A DNA stretch of 64,000 nt from Izhakiella australiensis (GCF_002006995.1 NZ_MRUL01000001.1:248001-312000); one strand, 5' to 3'. Counted from the stretch's first letter, positions 10,551-23,311 are shown. Numbers and translations are program-made. The notes: a model not told the origin generated them from the sequence alone.

Positions 10551-11789
10551 ATGGCGTGGAATCAGCCCGGTAATAACGGACATGACCGCGACCCGTGGGG
10601 AAGCAGCAACAATCAAGGCGGCAACTCTGGGGGAAATAAGGGAGGGCGCAATCAGGGACCTCCTGATTTAGATGATATCTTCCGTAAGCTCAGTAAAAAA
10701 CTGGGTGGACTGGGCGGTGGTAAAAAAGGCGGAGAAGATAATAACCGCTCATCGGGCAACGGTGGCCGGTTAGTGGGTATTGTCGTGGTGGCCGCCGTGG
10801 TTATCTGGGCCGCCAGCGGTTTTTATACCATCAAAGAAGCCGAGCGAGGCGTGGTAACGCGTTTTGGCCATTTTAGCCATATCGTTGGTCCGGGTCTGAA
10901 CTGGAAGCCGACATTTATCGACCACGTCCGCGCGGTTAACGTTGAAGCGGTGCGTGAGCTGGCCGCATCCGGCTTAATGCTGACTTCAGACGAAAACGTA
11001 GTGCGCGTTGAAATGAACGTGCAGTACCGCGTCACCAACCCGGAAGAATATCTGTATTCGGTGGTTAACGCTGATGACAGCCTGCGTCAGGCGACTGATA
11101 GCGCGCTGCGTGGTGTTATCGGCCGTTCAACCATGGACCGTATTCTGACGGAAGGCCGTACCGTTATTCGTAGCGAAACCCAGCGCGAGCTGGAAGAGAC
11201 GATCCGCCCGTATCATATGGGAATCACGCTGCTGGATGTCAACTTCCAGACCGCGCGTCCGCCGGAAGAAGTAAAAGCGGCGTTTGATGATGCTATTGCC
11301 GCGCGTGAAAACCGCGAACAGTACGTGCGCGAAGCGGAAGCTTACGCCAATGAAGTTCAGCCGCGCGCCAACGGTCAGGCGCAGCGTATTCTTGAAGAAG
11401 CGCGTGCTTACAAGGCCCGAACCGTGCTGGAAGCGCAGGGTGAGGTTGCCCGCTTCGCGAAAATGCTGCCGGAATATAAGGCCGCGCCGGATATTACCCG
11501 CGAACGTCTTTATATTGAAACCATGGAGCATGTGCTCAGCCACACTCATAAGATTCTGGTCAGCGACAAAGGCAACAACCTGATGGTGCTGCCCCTCGAT
11601 CAGCTTATGCGTGGGCAGAACCCTGCTAACGGGAACGGCAAGGGGAGCAGTAACCTGATGCGCATGCCGCCGCTGTCGGACAGCAATGCCCGTAACGGCA
11701 GCGGACAGTCATTCAGTCCGGATGACATCATGGATCAGCGTCGTGCTAACGCGCTGCGCAATGATACCCAGCGCGAAGGGAGAGAATAA
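10551..11789 (+). CDS. hflK: FtsH protease regulator HflK
   Basis: HflK and HflC form the SPFH/prohibitin-like membrane complex that encloses and modulates the FtsH protease. The cytoplasmic N-terminus (about 1-75) is glycine and asparagine rich. A membrane anchor lies at about 78-98 (GIVVVAAVVIWAASGFY), followed by a periplasmic band-7 domain and a coiled coil rich in Glu and Ala (about 240-300). The 412-residue length is standard. Only 2 bases separate it from hflC. Confidence 0.95.
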   Translation: MAWNQPGNNGHDRDPWGSSNNQGGNSGGNKGGRNQGPPDLDDIFRKLSKKLGGLGGGKKGGEDNNRSSGNGGRLVGIVVVAAVVIWAASGFYTIKEAERGVVTRFGHFSHIVGPGLNWKPTFIDHVRAVNVEAVRELAASGLMLTSDENVVRVEMNVQYRVTNPEEYLYSVVNADDSLRQATDSALRGVIGRSTMDRILTEGRTVIRSETQRELEETIRPYHMGITLLDVNFQTARPPEEVKAAFDDAIAARENREQYVREAEAYANEVQPRANGQAQRILEEARAYKARTVLEAQGEVARFAKMLPEYKAAPDITRERLYIETMEHVLSHTHKILVSDKGNNLMVLPLDQLMRGQNPANGNGKGSSNLMRMPPLSDSNARNGSGQSFSPDDIMDQRRANALRNDTQREGRE

Positions 11790-11791
11790 CG

Positions 11792-12796
11792 ATGCGTAAG
11801 CCATTAATCGTAGTATTGATTGTTGTGCTGGTGGTGCTGTACGCGTCACTGTTTGTGGTGCAGGAAGGGCAGCGCGGTATTGTGATGCGCTTCGGCAAGG
11901 TTCTGCGCGATTCAGATAACAAGCCGCTGATCTACGCGCCGGGACTTCACTTTAAAATTCCGTTTATTGAGTCAGTAAAAACGCTGGATGCACGCATTCA
12001 GACCATGGATAACCAGGCCGATCGCTTTGTTACCCGTGAGAAGAAAGACCTTATTGTTGATTCCTATATTAAATGGCGTATCAGCGATTTTGGCCGCTAC
12101 TATCTGGCAACCGGCGGGGGTGATATTTCGCAGGCAGAGGTGCTGCTGAAGCGTAAATTCAGCGACCGCTTGCGTTCTGAAATGGGGCGGCTGGATGTGA
12201 AAGACATCGTAACCGACTCTCGTGGCCGCCTGACTACCGACGTCCGTGATGCCCTGAATAACGGCTCGGCCGGCGCGGATGATGAAGTCAGCACTCCGGC
12301 AGCGGATGATGCGATTGCCTCAGCGGCTAAGCGGGTTGAGCGTGAAACCTCAGGCCATGTTCAGGCGATTAATCCGAACAGTATGGCGGCGCTGGGTATT
12401 CAGGTGGTCGATGTGCGCATTAAGCAGATCAACCTGCCAACGGAAGTCTCAGAAGCTATCTATAACCGTATGCGTGCGGAACGTGAAGCGGTGGCGCGTA
12501 GCCAGCGTTCACAGGGTCAGGAAGAGGCTGAAAAAGTACGCGCCCAGGCGGATTACGAGGTAACCCGTACGCTGGCCGAGGCGCAGCGTGAGGCCTTAAT
12601 CATACGCGGTGATGGGGATGCGGCGGCGGCTAAGCTGTTTGCGGACGCCTTCAGCCAGGATCCGGATTTCTACGCCTTTATCCGCAGCCTGCGCGCTTAT
12701 GAAAACAGCTTCAAGAGTAATCAGGATATTATGGTATTAAGCCCGGATAGCGATTTCTTCCGCTATATGCGGCCACCTACTAACGCTAAGCGCTAG
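11792..12796 (+). CDS. hflC: FtsH protease regulator HflC
   Basis: HflC is the partner of HflK in the SPFH complex around FtsH. It has an N-terminal membrane anchor (about 5-22), a band-7 domain starting with VQEGQRGIVMRFGKV, and a long helical region (about 215-275) with AEKVRAQADYEVTRTLAEAQ. At 334 residues it matches E. coli HflC. A strong terminator follows within 20 bp, marking the end of the hfl transcript. Confidence 0.95.
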   Translation: MRKPLIVVLIVVLVVLYASLFVVQEGQRGIVMRFGKVLRDSDNKPLIYAPGLHFKIPFIESVKTLDARIQTMDNQADRFVTREKKDLIVDSYIKWRISDFGRYYLATGGGDISQAEVLLKRKFSDRLRSEMGRLDVKDIVTDSRGRLTTDVRDALNNGSAGADDEVSTPAADDAIASAAKRVERETSGHVQAINPNSMAALGIQVVDVRIKQINLPTEVSEAIYNRMRAEREAVARSQRSQGQEEAEKVRAQADYEVTRTLAEAQREALIIRGDGDAAAAKLFADAFSQDPDFYAFIRSLRAYENSFKSNQDIMVLSPDSDFFRYMRPPTNAKR

Positions 12797-12815
12797 GTTT
12801 CTGATATAACTGCGG

Positions 12816-12845
12816 CGGGCCGGATATAATCCGGCCCGTTTTTTT
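12816..12845 (+). terminator. Intrinsic terminator after hflC
   Basis: CGGGCCGGAT (12816-12825) pairs perfectly with ATCCGGCCCG (12829-12838) around a 3-base loop, followed by seven T. This is a classical Rho-independent terminator ending the superoperon before yjeT. Confidence 0.9.
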
Positions 12846-12869
12846 GTCTGTGGGAGCGTAGAACAAGCG

Positions 12870-13076
12870 ATGAATATCACTATCTGGCTTGCGCTGGCAT
12901 TAGTGCTGGTTTTGGAAGGTATTGGCCCGATGCTGCTGCCGCGGATATGGCGGCGTATGATACTGAGCATGGCGCAGTTGCCCGATCGGCTGCTACGGCG
13001 TTTCGGCGGCGGGCTGGTGGTCGCGGGCGTGGTGATTTATTACATGCTCAGCGCCCATGCCGGCAGCGGCGGTTGA
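12870..13076 (+). CDS. yjeT: Small inner-membrane protein YjeT (DUF2065)
   Basis: This 68-residue protein has two predicted membrane helices (about 3-22 and 45-62), separated by a basic loop with LPRIWRRM and LPDRLLRRFGG. This is the DUF2065 pattern of E. coli YjeT, which sits at the same place between hflC and purA. Its function is not established. Confidence 0.88.
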   Translation: MNITIWLALALVLVLEGIGPMLLPRIWRRMILSMAQLPDRLLRRFGGGLVVAGVVIYYMLSAHAGSGG

Positions 13077-13224
13077 GGTATAAATTGTGTCTGCTGCGGT
13101 TAGAATATCCATATATTGTTATTGCGCGATAAAGCGGCAGAAATATGGCATAGCATGAGCTAAAAGTGCTGAAAATGCGGAAAGCTGATGGTAAAATCCA
13201 TTTTTAAGCAATCGGTGGTTTTGA

Positions 13225-14526
<1,302 letters not shown>

Positions 14527-14533
14527 TTATGCC

Positions 14534-14562
14534 AGGCCGGTCTTCAGACCGGCCTTTTGTTC
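14534..14562 (+). terminator. Intrinsic terminator after purA
   Basis: AGGCCGGTC (14534-14542) pairs with GACCGGCCT (14547-14555) around a TTCA loop, and TTTTGTTCTTTC follows. It lies 8 bp after the purA stop codon. Confidence 0.9.
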
Positions 14563-14705
14563 TTTCAGGGGCGCCTTCCTTTTCTTTCGTCTGTCGACTA
14601 TCCAGAAATAGCCTGCCTGACTGGCTTGGTTTATTATCAAAGTAAACGTAAATTCAAACGGATACTCAGTATGCAGGGACGGTCTGGCATCACTGTGAGG
14701 TACAT

Positions 14706-15143
14706 GTGCAGCTGACAAGTTTTACCGATTATGGCTTGCGAGCACTGATTTTTATGGCGACCTTGCCAGCAGGTCAATTGACCAGTATTAGCGAGGTTAC
14801 TGATATTTATGGTGTTTCAAGAAACCATATGGTCAAAATTATTAATCAGCTCAGCCGGACTGGCTACGTCGACGCGGTGCGCGGTAAAAATGGCGGTATC
14901 CGTTTAGGCAAGCCAGCCAGTCAGATTGTTGTCGGCCATGTGGTACGCCAGATGGAGCCGCTGCAGCTGGTAGATTGCACCGAATGCCTGATAACGCCGT
15001 CCTGCCGGCTTAAAAAAGCGCTCAATGAAGCCGTTAAGCGCTTTATTGAAGAGCTTGATAATTACACCCTGGCTGATCTGGTCGATACTAATCAGCCGCT
15101 ATACAAGCTCCTGCTGACGGAGCGGCCGCAGATCAGCAGTTGA
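14706..15143 (+). CDS. nsrR: Nitric-oxide-sensing repressor NsrR
   Basis: NsrR is an Rrf2-family repressor whose Fe-S cluster reacts with nitric oxide, derepressing NO-detoxifying genes. It begins with a GTG (14706), giving [14 protein letters not shown] as in E. coli. The winged helix shows [18 protein letters not shown] and [12 protein letters not shown]. The three cluster cysteines are present as [11 protein letters not shown], but the first two are separated by two residues where E. coli NsrR (as I recall it) has four. It lies 19 bp before rnr, as in the nsrR-rnr-rlmB operon. Confidence 0.93.
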   Translation: MQLTSFTDYGLRALIFMATLPAGQLTSISEVTDIYGVSRNHMVKIINQLSRTGYVDAVRGKNGGIRLGKPASQIVVGHVVRQMEPLQLVDCTECLITPSCRLKKALNEAVKRFIEELDNYTLADLVDTNQPLYKLLLTERPQISS

Positions 15144-15162
15144 GCGACAACGGAGAACCGAT

Positions 15163-17619
15163 ATGTCAAAGGATCCTTTTCAGGAACGAGAAGCGGAAAA
15201 ATATGAAAACCCGATCCCCAGTCGCGAATTTATTCTCGCGCATTTAGATAAGCGCGAAAAACCCGCCAGCCGCGAAGAGCTGGCGCAGGAACTCAATATT
15301 ACAGGCGACGAACAGCTCGAAGCCTTGCGCCGCCGTCTGCGCGCGATGGAGCGCGACGGGCAGCTGGTGTTTACGCGTCGGCAGTGCTATGCCCTGCCGG
15401 AACGCCTTGATTTGCTCCGTGGTAACGTCATCGGCCATCGCGATGGCTTTGGTTTTTTACGCATTGAAGGCAGTAAAGACGATCTTTATCTCTCCGCCGA
15501 GCAAATGAAAATGTGTATGCACGGCGATATTATTCTGGCGCAGGCAATGGTTGCCGATCGTAAAGGGCGGCGCGAGGCCCGCGTCGTGCGCGTGCTGGAG
15601 CCGCGTAACAGCCAGATTGTTGGCCGCTATTTTACCGATGCCGGCGTAGGTTTTGTCGTACCGGATGATAGCCGTTTGAGCTTCGACATCCTGATCCCGC
15701 CTGAAGCGATAATGGGCGCGCGTATGGGGGCGGTGGTGGTGGTTGAGCTTGAAAAGCGGCCAACCCGTCGAACCAAAGCGATTGGCCGCATTATTGAGAT
15801 CCTCGGTGAAAACATGGGGACCGGGCTGGCGGTTGATATGGCGCTGCGCACCCATGAAATCCCTCACTCCTGGCCGGAAGCGGTTGAGCAGGCGGTTTCC
15901 AGCCTTAGCGAACAGGTGCCTGAGTCGGCTAAAAAAGGCCGCGTTGACCTGCGTAATTTGCCATTGGTTACCATTGATGGCGAAGATGCCCGCGATTTTG
16001 ACGACGCTGTTTTTTGCGAGAAAAAGCGCGGTGGCGGCTGGCGCCTGTGGGTGGCAATTGCCGACGTTAGCTATTACGTGCGCCCAGGCAATGCGCTGGA
16101 TGAGGAAGCTCACAGCCGTGGCACTTCGGTTTACTTTCCCTCTCAGGTAGTGCCAATGCTACCTGAAGTGCTATCAAACGGCCTGTGCTCGATCAACCCG
16201 GACGTTGACCGCCTGTGCATGGTGTGCGAAATGACCATTTCCGCCAGCGGTAAGCTGACGGGCTATAAGCATTATGAAGCGGTCATGCGCTCTCATGCGC
16301 GCCTGACCTACACCAAGGTATGGCATATTCTGCAAGGGGATGCCGAGCTACGCGAGCAGTATCAGCCGCTGGTTAAGCATCTGGAAGAACTGCATCGCAT
16401 GTATCAGGTGCTGGAAACCGCGCGTGAACAGCGCGGGGGTATCTCTTTCGAAACGGAAGAGGCCAAGTTCATCTTCAACGCGGAGCGTCGTATCGAGCGC
16501 GTGGAGAGGGTGGTGCGCAACGATGCGCACAAGCTGATCGAAGAGTGCATGATTCTGGCGAACATCGCTTCCGCTCGCTTTGTCGAAAAGCATGATGAAC
16601 CGGCATTATTCCGCGATCACGATCGGCCGAGCGATGACAGTATTACCGGCTTCCGCACGGTGCTGAATGAACTGGGGCTGACGCTTCCCGGCGGCAGTAA
16701 GCCGCAGCCGATTGATTATGCCGCGCTGCTGGAACAGATAGCCGATCGTCCCGATCGGGAGATGCTGCAAACCATGCTGCTGCGCTCAATGAAGCAGGCC
16801 GTTTACGATCCGGAAAATCGTGGGCATTTTGGCCTGGCTCTGACCTCTTATGCGCACTTTACCTCGCCGATCCGTCGCTATCCCGATCTGCTTTTGCATC
16901 GGGCGATTAAATATCAGCTGGCGAAGCAAAGCGGTGAGTTGCAGGGTAACACTACGCCTACGGGCGGCTATCACTACAGCTTCGAAGAGATGCTGCAGCT
17001 GGGTCAGCACTGCTCAATGACGGAACGACGCGCCGATGAAGCGACGCGTGATGTCGCTGACTGGTTAAAATGCGATTTCATGCAAGACCAGGTTGGCGAA
17101 GTGTTTGAGGGCGTCATTGCCAGCGTTACCGGATTCGGCTTCTTTGTACGGCTGAACGACCTGTTTATTGATGGTCTGGTACACGTGTCGACGCTGGATA
17201 ACGATTATTATCGTTTTGACGCCGTCGGACAGCGCCTGATCGGTGAGTCGGGAGGGCGTACCTATCGCCTTGGCGATAGCGTGGAAGTGCGGGTTGAGGC
17301 GGTGCACATGGATGAGCGTAAAATTGATTTTGCCCTGATCTCCAGTAGCCGCAAGGTGCGTGGCGCCGGTAAAACAGCGCGCACCCGCGAAAAGAAAGCA
17401 GGCTCGAACAGCGCGCCAGCACGGCGTAAGCAGATGCGTAGCGGAGTAAATTTTGAGCCTGACAACGCTTTTCGTGGCGAGAAAAAGCCGGGGAAAAGCG
17501 CGAAAAATAGTCCCGGCAAGAAAGAGAAAAAAGCGCCTAAAAACGCGGCAAAAACCCGTAAAATAGCCGCTGCTACCAAAGCAAAGCGTGCGGCAAAGAA
17601 AAATAAAGCCCCGGAGTGA
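15163..17619 (+). CDS. rnr: Ribonuclease R
   Basis: RNase R is the 3'-to-5' exoribonuclease that digests structured RNA and works in rRNA quality control and trans-translation. Domains in order: N-terminal HTH (about 25-85), two cold-shock domains, the RNB catalytic domain with the metal site [13 protein letters not shown] (about 272-284), an S1 domain (about 645-725) and a lysine-rich tail from about 735. Length of 818 residues is close to E. coli (813). It overlaps no neighbour, and rlmB follows after 55 bp. Confidence 0.96.
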   Translation: MSKDPFQEREAEKYENPIPSREFILAHLDKREKPASREELAQELNITGDEQLEALRRRLRAMERDGQLVFTRRQCYALPERLDLLRGNVIGHRDGFGFLRIEGSKDDLYLSAEQMKMCMHGDIILAQAMVADRKGRREARVVRVLEPRNSQIVGRYFTDAGVGFVVPDDSRLSFDILIPPEAIMGARMGAVVVVELEKRPTRRTKAIGRIIEILGENMGTGLAVDMALRTHEIPHSWPEAVEQAVSSLSEQVPESAKKGRVDLRNLPLVTIDGEDARDFDDAVFCEKKRGGGWRLWVAIADVSYYVRPGNALDEEAHSRGTSVYFPSQVVPMLPEVLSNGLCSINPDVDRLCMVCEMTISASGKLTGYKHYEAVMRSHARLTYTKVWHILQGDAELREQYQPLVKHLEELHRMYQVLETAREQRGGISFETEEAKFIFNAERRIERVERVVRNDAHKLIEECMILANIASARFVEKHDEPALFRDHDRPSDDSITGFRTVLNELGLTLPGGSKPQPIDYAALLEQIADRPDREMLQTMLLRSMKQAVYDPENRGHFGLALTSYAHFTSPIRRYPDLLLHRAIKYQLAKQSGELQGNTTPTGGYHYSFEEMLQLGQHCSMTERRADEATRDVADWLKCDFMQDQVGEVFEGVIASVTGFGFFVRLNDLFIDGLVHVSTLDNDYYRFDAVGQRLIGESGGRTYRLGDSVEVRVEAVHMDERKIDFALISSSRKVRGAGKTARTREKKAGSNSAPARRKQMRSGVNFEPDNAFRGEKKPGKSAKNSPGKKEKKAPKNAAKTRKIAAATKAKRAAKKNKAPE

Positions 17620-17674
17620 ATCACCGGCTTGCTTCGCAGCCCGTCATTACCCGGCGTTATCGTGCAGGATTGAA

Positions 17675-18412
17675 ATGAGTGAAATAATTTTTGGTATTCA
17701 TGCCGTTCAGGCACTGCTGGAGAACGATCCCCAGCGTTTTCAGGAAGTTTTCGTGCTGAAAGGCCGCGATGATCGTCGCTTACAGCCGCTGATTTCGGCG
17801 CTTGAAGTCCAGGGGATCGTGGTGCAACTGGCTAACCGCCAGTGGCTGGATAAAAAAGTAGAAGGCGCGGTTCATCAAGGGATAGTCGCGCGCGTGAAAC
17901 CCGGTCGTCAGTATCAGGAAGGCGATCTGTTGGATCTGATTGCCACCCTTGATACGCCTTTTTTATTGATTCTCGATGGCGTAACCGACCCGCATAATCT
18001 GGGCGCCTGCCTGCGTAGCGCCGACGCGGCCGGTGTGCATGCGGTGATCGTGCCGAAAGATCGCTCGGCGCAGCTGAATGCAACGGCAAAAAAAGTGGCC
18101 AGCGGCGCGGCGGAGAACGTGCCGCTCATTCGCGTGACCAATCTGGCCAGAACGATGCGCCTGCTGCAGGAGGCCAATATCTGGATCGTCGGTACCGCCG
18201 GCGAAGCGAGCCACGACCTCTATCAGAGTAAAATGACGGGGCCGATGGCGTTGGTGATGGGCGCGGAGGGTGAGGGAATGCGCCGTCTTACCCGCGAACA
18301 TTGCGATGCATTAATGCGTATTCCTATGGCCGGCAGCGTCTCGTCGCTGAACGTATCGGTCGCCACGGGGATTTGCCTGTTTGAAGCCGTGCGCCAGCGT
18401 AGCGCGCGCTGA
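17675..18412 (+). CDS. rlmB: 23S rRNA (Gm2251) 2'-O-methyltransferase RlmB
   Basis: RlmB is a SpoU-family knotted methyltransferase that modifies G2251 in the P loop of 23S rRNA. The RNA-binding N-terminal domain (about 1-75) begins [16 protein letters not shown]. The SPOUT motifs are visible as [33 protein letters not shown] and [18 protein letters not shown]. The ATG at 17675 gives 245 residues (E. coli 243). An upstream frame extension to 17588 has no family support. Confidence 0.95.
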   Translation: MSEIIFGIHAVQALLENDPQRFQEVFVLKGRDDRRLQPLISALEVQGIVVQLANRQWLDKKVEGAVHQGIVARVKPGRQYQEGDLLDLIATLDTPFLLILDGVTDPHNLGACLRSADAAGVHAVIVPKDRSAQLNATAKKVASGAAENVPLIRVTNLARTMRLLQEANIWIVGTAGEASHDLYQSKMTGPMALVMGAEGEGMRRLTREHCDALMRIPMAGSVSSLNVSVATGICLFEAVRQRSAR

Positions 18413-18419
18413 TACCCGC

Positions 18420-18443
18420 CCGTCGGGATAACCATCCCGACGG
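18420..18443 (+). terminator. Hairpin after rlmB
   Basis: CCGTCGGGAT (18420-18429) pairs perfectly with ATCCCGACGG (18434-18443), 7 bp after the rlmB stop. The T-rich segment (CTTTTTCC) begins only 12 bases after the stem, so it may be a weak terminator or an mRNA 3'-end stabiliser. Confidence 0.55.
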
Positions 18444-18543
18444 CTCACTGTGCTTTTTCCTTTTCTCCTGCGTTATCTCCTCCGGCAGCCTGTATAGCGG
18501 CCAACTACACTTACTTCAGGCATCTGTGAGAAGGGAGATGACG

Positions 18544-20172
18544 ATGACCTGGAATACCCATAGCGTTTTTAATCAGCCGCGCCCGCTGAATAACAGTAAT
18601 TTGTTCGTGTCCGACGTTCCGCTGCGCGAGGCGCTGGCGCGTGAGGGCGCCGGCTGGGATGGCGATTTGCTGGCATCCGTCGGACAGCAGCTCGGCAGTA
18701 CGGAGTCGCTGGAATTGGGACGGCTGGCAAACGCGAATCCGCCGGAGCTGCTTCGGTTTACCCCTCAGGGGGAGCGTCTGGATGACGTTCGCTTCCATCC
18801 CGCCTGGCATCTGCTGATGCAGGGGCTATGCGCCAACCGGCTGCATAACCTGCCCTGGCATTGCGATGCGGTTCCTGGAGCCATGGTGGCGCGCGCCGCG
18901 CGCTTAATTTTGCATGCGCAGGTTGAGGCTGGCACCCTGTGTCCGGTTACCATGACCTTTGCGGCTATTCCGCTGCTGTTTGAACATTTGCCCAGCGACT
19001 TTAGCGCCTGGCGCGAGGGATTGCTGTCAGATCGTTACGATCCGCACCTGTTGCCGGGCGATCGAAAAAGCGGTCTGCTGATCGGCATGGGAATGACCGA
19101 AAAGCAAGGCGGCACGGACGTGTTAAGCAACAGCAGTCGGGCGGAGCCGCTTGCCGGGCGTGGGAGCGGCGAGCGCTATCTGCTGACCGGCCACAAATGG
19201 TTTTTCTCCGTCCCGCAAAGTGATGCGCATCTGGTGCTGGCACAGGCGAAAGGGGGGCTTTCCTGCTTCTTTATGCCGCGTCTGCTGCCGGATGGCAGCC
19301 GTAATGCGCTGCATATTGAGAGGCTGAAAGAGAAGCTGGGTAATCACTCCAATGCCAGCAGTGAAGTCGAGTTTTGCAATGCCAGCGCCTGGCTCATCGG
19401 TGAGGAAGGGGAAGGCGTTCGACAGATACTGAAAATGGCTGGCCGTACCCGTCTCGACTGCGCGTTGAGCAGCCATGGTTTAATGCGGCGCGCCTTCTCT
19501 GTCGCGCTTTATCACGCCCATCAGCGTCAGATTATGGGTAAAAATCTGCTCGACCAACCGCTAATGACGCAAGTGCTGAGTCGACAGGCGCTGGTGCTGG
19601 AAGGCCAGACGGCGCTGCTATTACGTCTGGCGCGGGCCTGGGAGAATATGCAGGATGCGAATTCTGCGCTGCTGGCACGCCTGCTGACGCCCGCGGCAAA
19701 ATTTGTTATTTGCCAGCGAGGAATCGCCTTCGTCGCGGAGTCGATGGAAGTGCTGGGCGGCATTGGTTACTGTGAGGACAACGAGCTGCCGCGCCTGTAC
19801 CGTGAGATGCCGGTCAACAGCATCTGGGAAGGCTCTGGCAACGTTATGTGCCTTGACGTGCTAAGAGTGCTGAAAAAGCAGCACGGACTGGATGAGTTAC
19901 TGGCGCAGCAGCTGGCAGAGGTCAAGGGCGTGAATCGCCATCTTGATCGCTTTGGCCGGCGGATGCTCGCCATGACGACAAAGGCTGATGAGCGCTATGC
20001 GCGTGAGCTTACGCGGGATTTACTGGCGCTGGCTAGCGGTATTCAGGTCGTAAAAGATCTTGAGCCTCCGCTGGCCGATGCCTGGTGTCGGCAGCACCTG
20101 ACCGCGCGGGGCGGCGAGGTGCTGCCGGAAGCGGTTTGCCGTCGTTTACTGAGCAGAGCTTGCGGAGGCTGA
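18544..20172 (+). CDS. aidB: Acyl-CoA dehydrogenase-like protein AidB
   Basis: AidB is the FAD-containing acyl-CoA-dehydrogenase homologue of the adaptive response to alkylation; it binds DNA and protects it from methylating agents. Diagnostic segments include MTEKQGGTDV, GHKWFFSVPQSDAH, EGEGVRQILKM, LGGIGYCED and NSIWEGSGNVMCLDVLRV. The ATG at 18544 is chosen from three close candidates: AAGGGAG (18531-18537) is 6 bp upstream, and MTWNTHSVFNQP aligns with the E. coli start. Length is 542 residues. Its last 27 bp overlap the convergent bsmA. Confidence 0.94.
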   Translation: MTWNTHSVFNQPRPLNNSNLFVSDVPLREALAREGAGWDGDLLASVGQQLGSTESLELGRLANANPPELLRFTPQGERLDDVRFHPAWHLLMQGLCANRLHNLPWHCDAVPGAMVARAARLILHAQVEAGTLCPVTMTFAAIPLLFEHLPSDFSAWREGLLSDRYDPHLLPGDRKSGLLIGMGMTEKQGGTDVLSNSSRAEPLAGRGSGERYLLTGHKWFFSVPQSDAHLVLAQAKGGLSCFFMPRLLPDGSRNALHIERLKEKLGNHSNASSEVEFCNASAWLIGEEGEGVRQILKMAGRTRLDCALSSHGLMRRAFSVALYHAHQRQIMGKNLLDQPLMTQVLSRQALVLEGQTALLLRLARAWENMQDANSALLARLLTPAAKFVICQRGIAFVAESMEVLGGIGYCEDNELPRLYREMPVNSIWEGSGNVMCLDVLRVLKKQHGLDELLAQQLAEVKGVNRHLDRFGRRMLAMTTKADERYARELTRDLLALASGIQVVKDLEPPLADAWCRQHLTARGGEVLPEAVCRRLLSRACGG

Positions 20173-20478
20173 TGCTGGTGGTGGGCCGTAAAGATTCGCA
20201 GTGGCGTACCAGAAGCCTGGCCGGATAGTTTCCTCGAGCGCCAGAATCAGGTAATAAGCAGCATGAACTGAATCAGCCCGGGCTTTTATCGCCCGCAGTG
20301 CATCGTCCGGCGAGCCGGGAAGCGTTACGCTATAGGTGCCGAGCTCTGGCAGGTTAAACCGCTGCGCTTTAGTAATTTCCTGCGCGTGGTCGGTTGGCGG
20401 CGGCGGTGGCTGGGGCGTGGTTTTAAAAGCACTACAGCCGCTCAGCAACAGCAGCAGACAAAAAAGCGTGGCGCGCAT
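20146..20478 (-). CDS. bsmA: Biofilm peroxide resistance lipoprotein BsmA
   Basis: This 110-residue protein has a lipoprotein signal with lipobox LLSGC (Cys15), a Pro-rich spacer and a C-terminal DUF1471-like domain (GSPDDALRAIKARADSVHAAYY). That domain matches E. coli BsmA (YjfO), which sits in the same place after aidB and affects biofilm stress resistance. The C-terminus ends in an Ala/Ser-rich tail that overlaps the aidB coding end on the other strand. Confidence 0.85.
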   Translation of the reverse strand: MRATLFCLLLLLSGCSAFKTTPQPPPPPTDHAQEITKAQRFNLPELGTYSVTLPGSPDDALRAIKARADSVHAAYYLILALEETIRPGFWYATANLYGPPPASASASSAQ

Positions 20479-20675
20479 GACGTTGTTCTCTGTGGTCAGG
20501 ATAAGGGTCAGTGTACGCTAATTTTATTTAGCTGTTGATGAAACCGCTTCAGAGCACCGGGGTTTATTGACCCACCGGTAAAATAATAACGACAGCAGCG
20601 CGAAAGGCGCCAGATTGCACGACGGACAGTGGCCGCTTTGTGAGTTTTCCGCTTAATTTTTACTAAGGAATGTCC

Positions 20676-21425
20676 ATGATTGAATTAAACGTAGAAAACT
20701 TCGCTGGCATTGAGTGCCTGCACGCTACGCCTGCGGGTAAGCAGCAAACGGCGTTGCCGACGGTGCTTTTCTGGCATGGTTTTACCTCCTCAAAAGAAGT
20801 TTATGCCTACTTTGCGGTTGCGCTGGCGCAAGCCGGATTTCGTGCTCTGTTGCCGGATGCTCAAATGCATGGCAGCCGTTACAACGGCGATACCGAAGCG
20901 CGGCTAAGTCATTTCTGGTCGATCCTGAAAAATAATATTGATGAGGTGCCGGTTCTGCTTCAGGCGCTGAACGAACGCGGGCTGATTGACCAGCAGCGGG
21001 TTGCCGTTGGCGGCGCTTCACAGGGCGGGATGACGGCGCTGGCCGCGCTGGCTCGTTATCCTGAACTGCGCTGCGCCGCCAGTATGATGGGATCCGGTTA
21101 TTTTCTCTCGTTGAGTCACCAGCTCTTCCCGCCGCTTGCCGTGCGCTCGCCGCAGGAAAAACAGCGCTTTGAGCAAATTATGGCGCCGCTGGCGGAATAT
21201 GAAGTGGGCCACCAGCTGGATAAGCTGGCCGATCGGCCCCTGCTTGTCTGGCACGGCGATGCCGATGAAGTGGTGCCGGTAGCGGAAAGCGTCAGGCTGG
21301 AAAAAGCGTTGCGCGAAGCCGGTTCAGACCATAATCTCACCTGGCTGACGGAAACCGGGGTGGGACACCGCATCACGCCATCAGCGCTGACGGCCTTTAC
21401 GGCTTTCTTCGGCCATCATCTCTGA
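20676..21425 (+). CDS. yjfP: Alpha/beta hydrolase YjfP
   Basis: This 249-residue serine hydrolase has the oxyanion segment WHGFTSSKEVY, the nucleophile elbow GGASQGG (catalytic Ser about 121), the acid in WHGDADEVVP and a final His in GVGHRITP. E. coli YjfP acts on small carboxyl esters in vitro, and its physiological substrate is unknown. ATG 20676 is used because AAGGA (20665-20669) is 6 bp upstream; the ATG at 20670 would abut it. Confidence 0.9.
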   Translation: MIELNVENFAGIECLHATPAGKQQTALPTVLFWHGFTSSKEVYAYFAVALAQAGFRALLPDAQMHGSRYNGDTEARLSHFWSILKNNIDEVPVLLQALNERGLIDQQRVAVGGASQGGMTALAALARYPELRCAASMMGSGYFLSLSHQLFPPLAVRSPQEKQRFEQIMAPLAEYEVGHQLDKLADRPLLVWHGDADEVVPVAESVRLEKALREAGSDHNLTWLTETGVGHRITPSALTAFTAFFGHHL

Positions 21426-21530
21426 CGCTATCGGCGCAGCGCCGCCGCCATCCTCAGCGTAAAACATGGCAGGCCAGTTATGGCGCGCGCCGGCCGCAGG
21501 TAAATAACGCGATATTATGACTATTTTACC

Positions 21531-21559
21531 TTGAGTTTCGCTGGCCGTGTCAGTATGAT
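21531..21559 (+). promoter_or_regulatory. Promoter of the rpsF operon
   Basis: TTGAGT (21531-21536) and TATGAT (21554-21559) lie exactly 17 bp apart, 155 bp before rpsF. This gives a leader of about 145 bases that holds the S6:S18-type structure. Confidence 0.65.
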
Positions 21560-21588
21560 TACGCGTCAATTTTTTCAGTCGCATTTAC

Positions 21589-21640
21589 AGGTTGTGCCGC
21601 CGGGCCGTTTGTTAACGCAAAAAACTTCGGGACACAGCCT
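21589..21640 (+). promoter_or_regulatory. S6:S18 autoregulatory leader element (rpsF operon)
   Basis: AGGTTGTG (21589-21596) pairs with CACAGCCT (21633-21640), and CCG (21597-21599) follows the 5' strand directly. In E. coli the S6:S18 complex binds a leader hairpin with a bulged CCG that mimics its 16S rRNA site and shuts down translation of rpsF. Stem, CCG and location match that description. The full consensus could not be checked. Confidence 0.55.
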
Positions 21641-21701
21641 ACAACGTTCCTTGCTTCCATGGGCCGCGACTGACCCTGACAGGAGGCTGAATAATCCGTA
21701 A

Positions 21702-22109
<408 letters not shown>

Positions 22110-22114
22110 TTCCC

Positions 22115-22664
<550 letters not shown>

Positions 22665-22691
22665 TCGGTTGCTGTCCATTAACGACTTTAA

Positions 22692-23153
<462 letters not shown>

Positions 23154-23177
23154 GTTTTTACTTATGCGGTAATGTGA

Positions 23178-23206
23178 AAAACGCTGGCCCAGGCCAGCGT
23201 TTTTTT
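23178..23206 (+). terminator. Intrinsic terminator after rplI
   Basis: ACGCTGGCC (23181-23189) pairs with GGCCAGCGT (23192-23200) and six T follow, preceded by AAAA on the 5' side. It ends the rpsF-rplI operon. Confidence 0.9.
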
Positions 23207-23282
23207 ATGCCTGTGTGGTGGCTTCGCCGGCTAACTTATTCATACCGTCCGCCCGGCAGCGGCCTTTCACGCGTTTTATTAT

Positions 23283-23311
23283 TGCAATAGCATGTTTATA
23301 TTTTCTATATA
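23283..23311 (+). promoter_or_regulatory. Possible promoter for the mdtJI leader
   Basis: TTGCAA (23283-23288) and TATATA (23306-23311) are 17 bp apart in a very AT-rich stretch (about 23270-23400) that would suit H-NS binding. If used, the leader before mdtJ would be about 420 bases and include the upstream ORF at 23517. Other promoters in the AT-rich stretch are equally possible. Confidence 0.35.
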
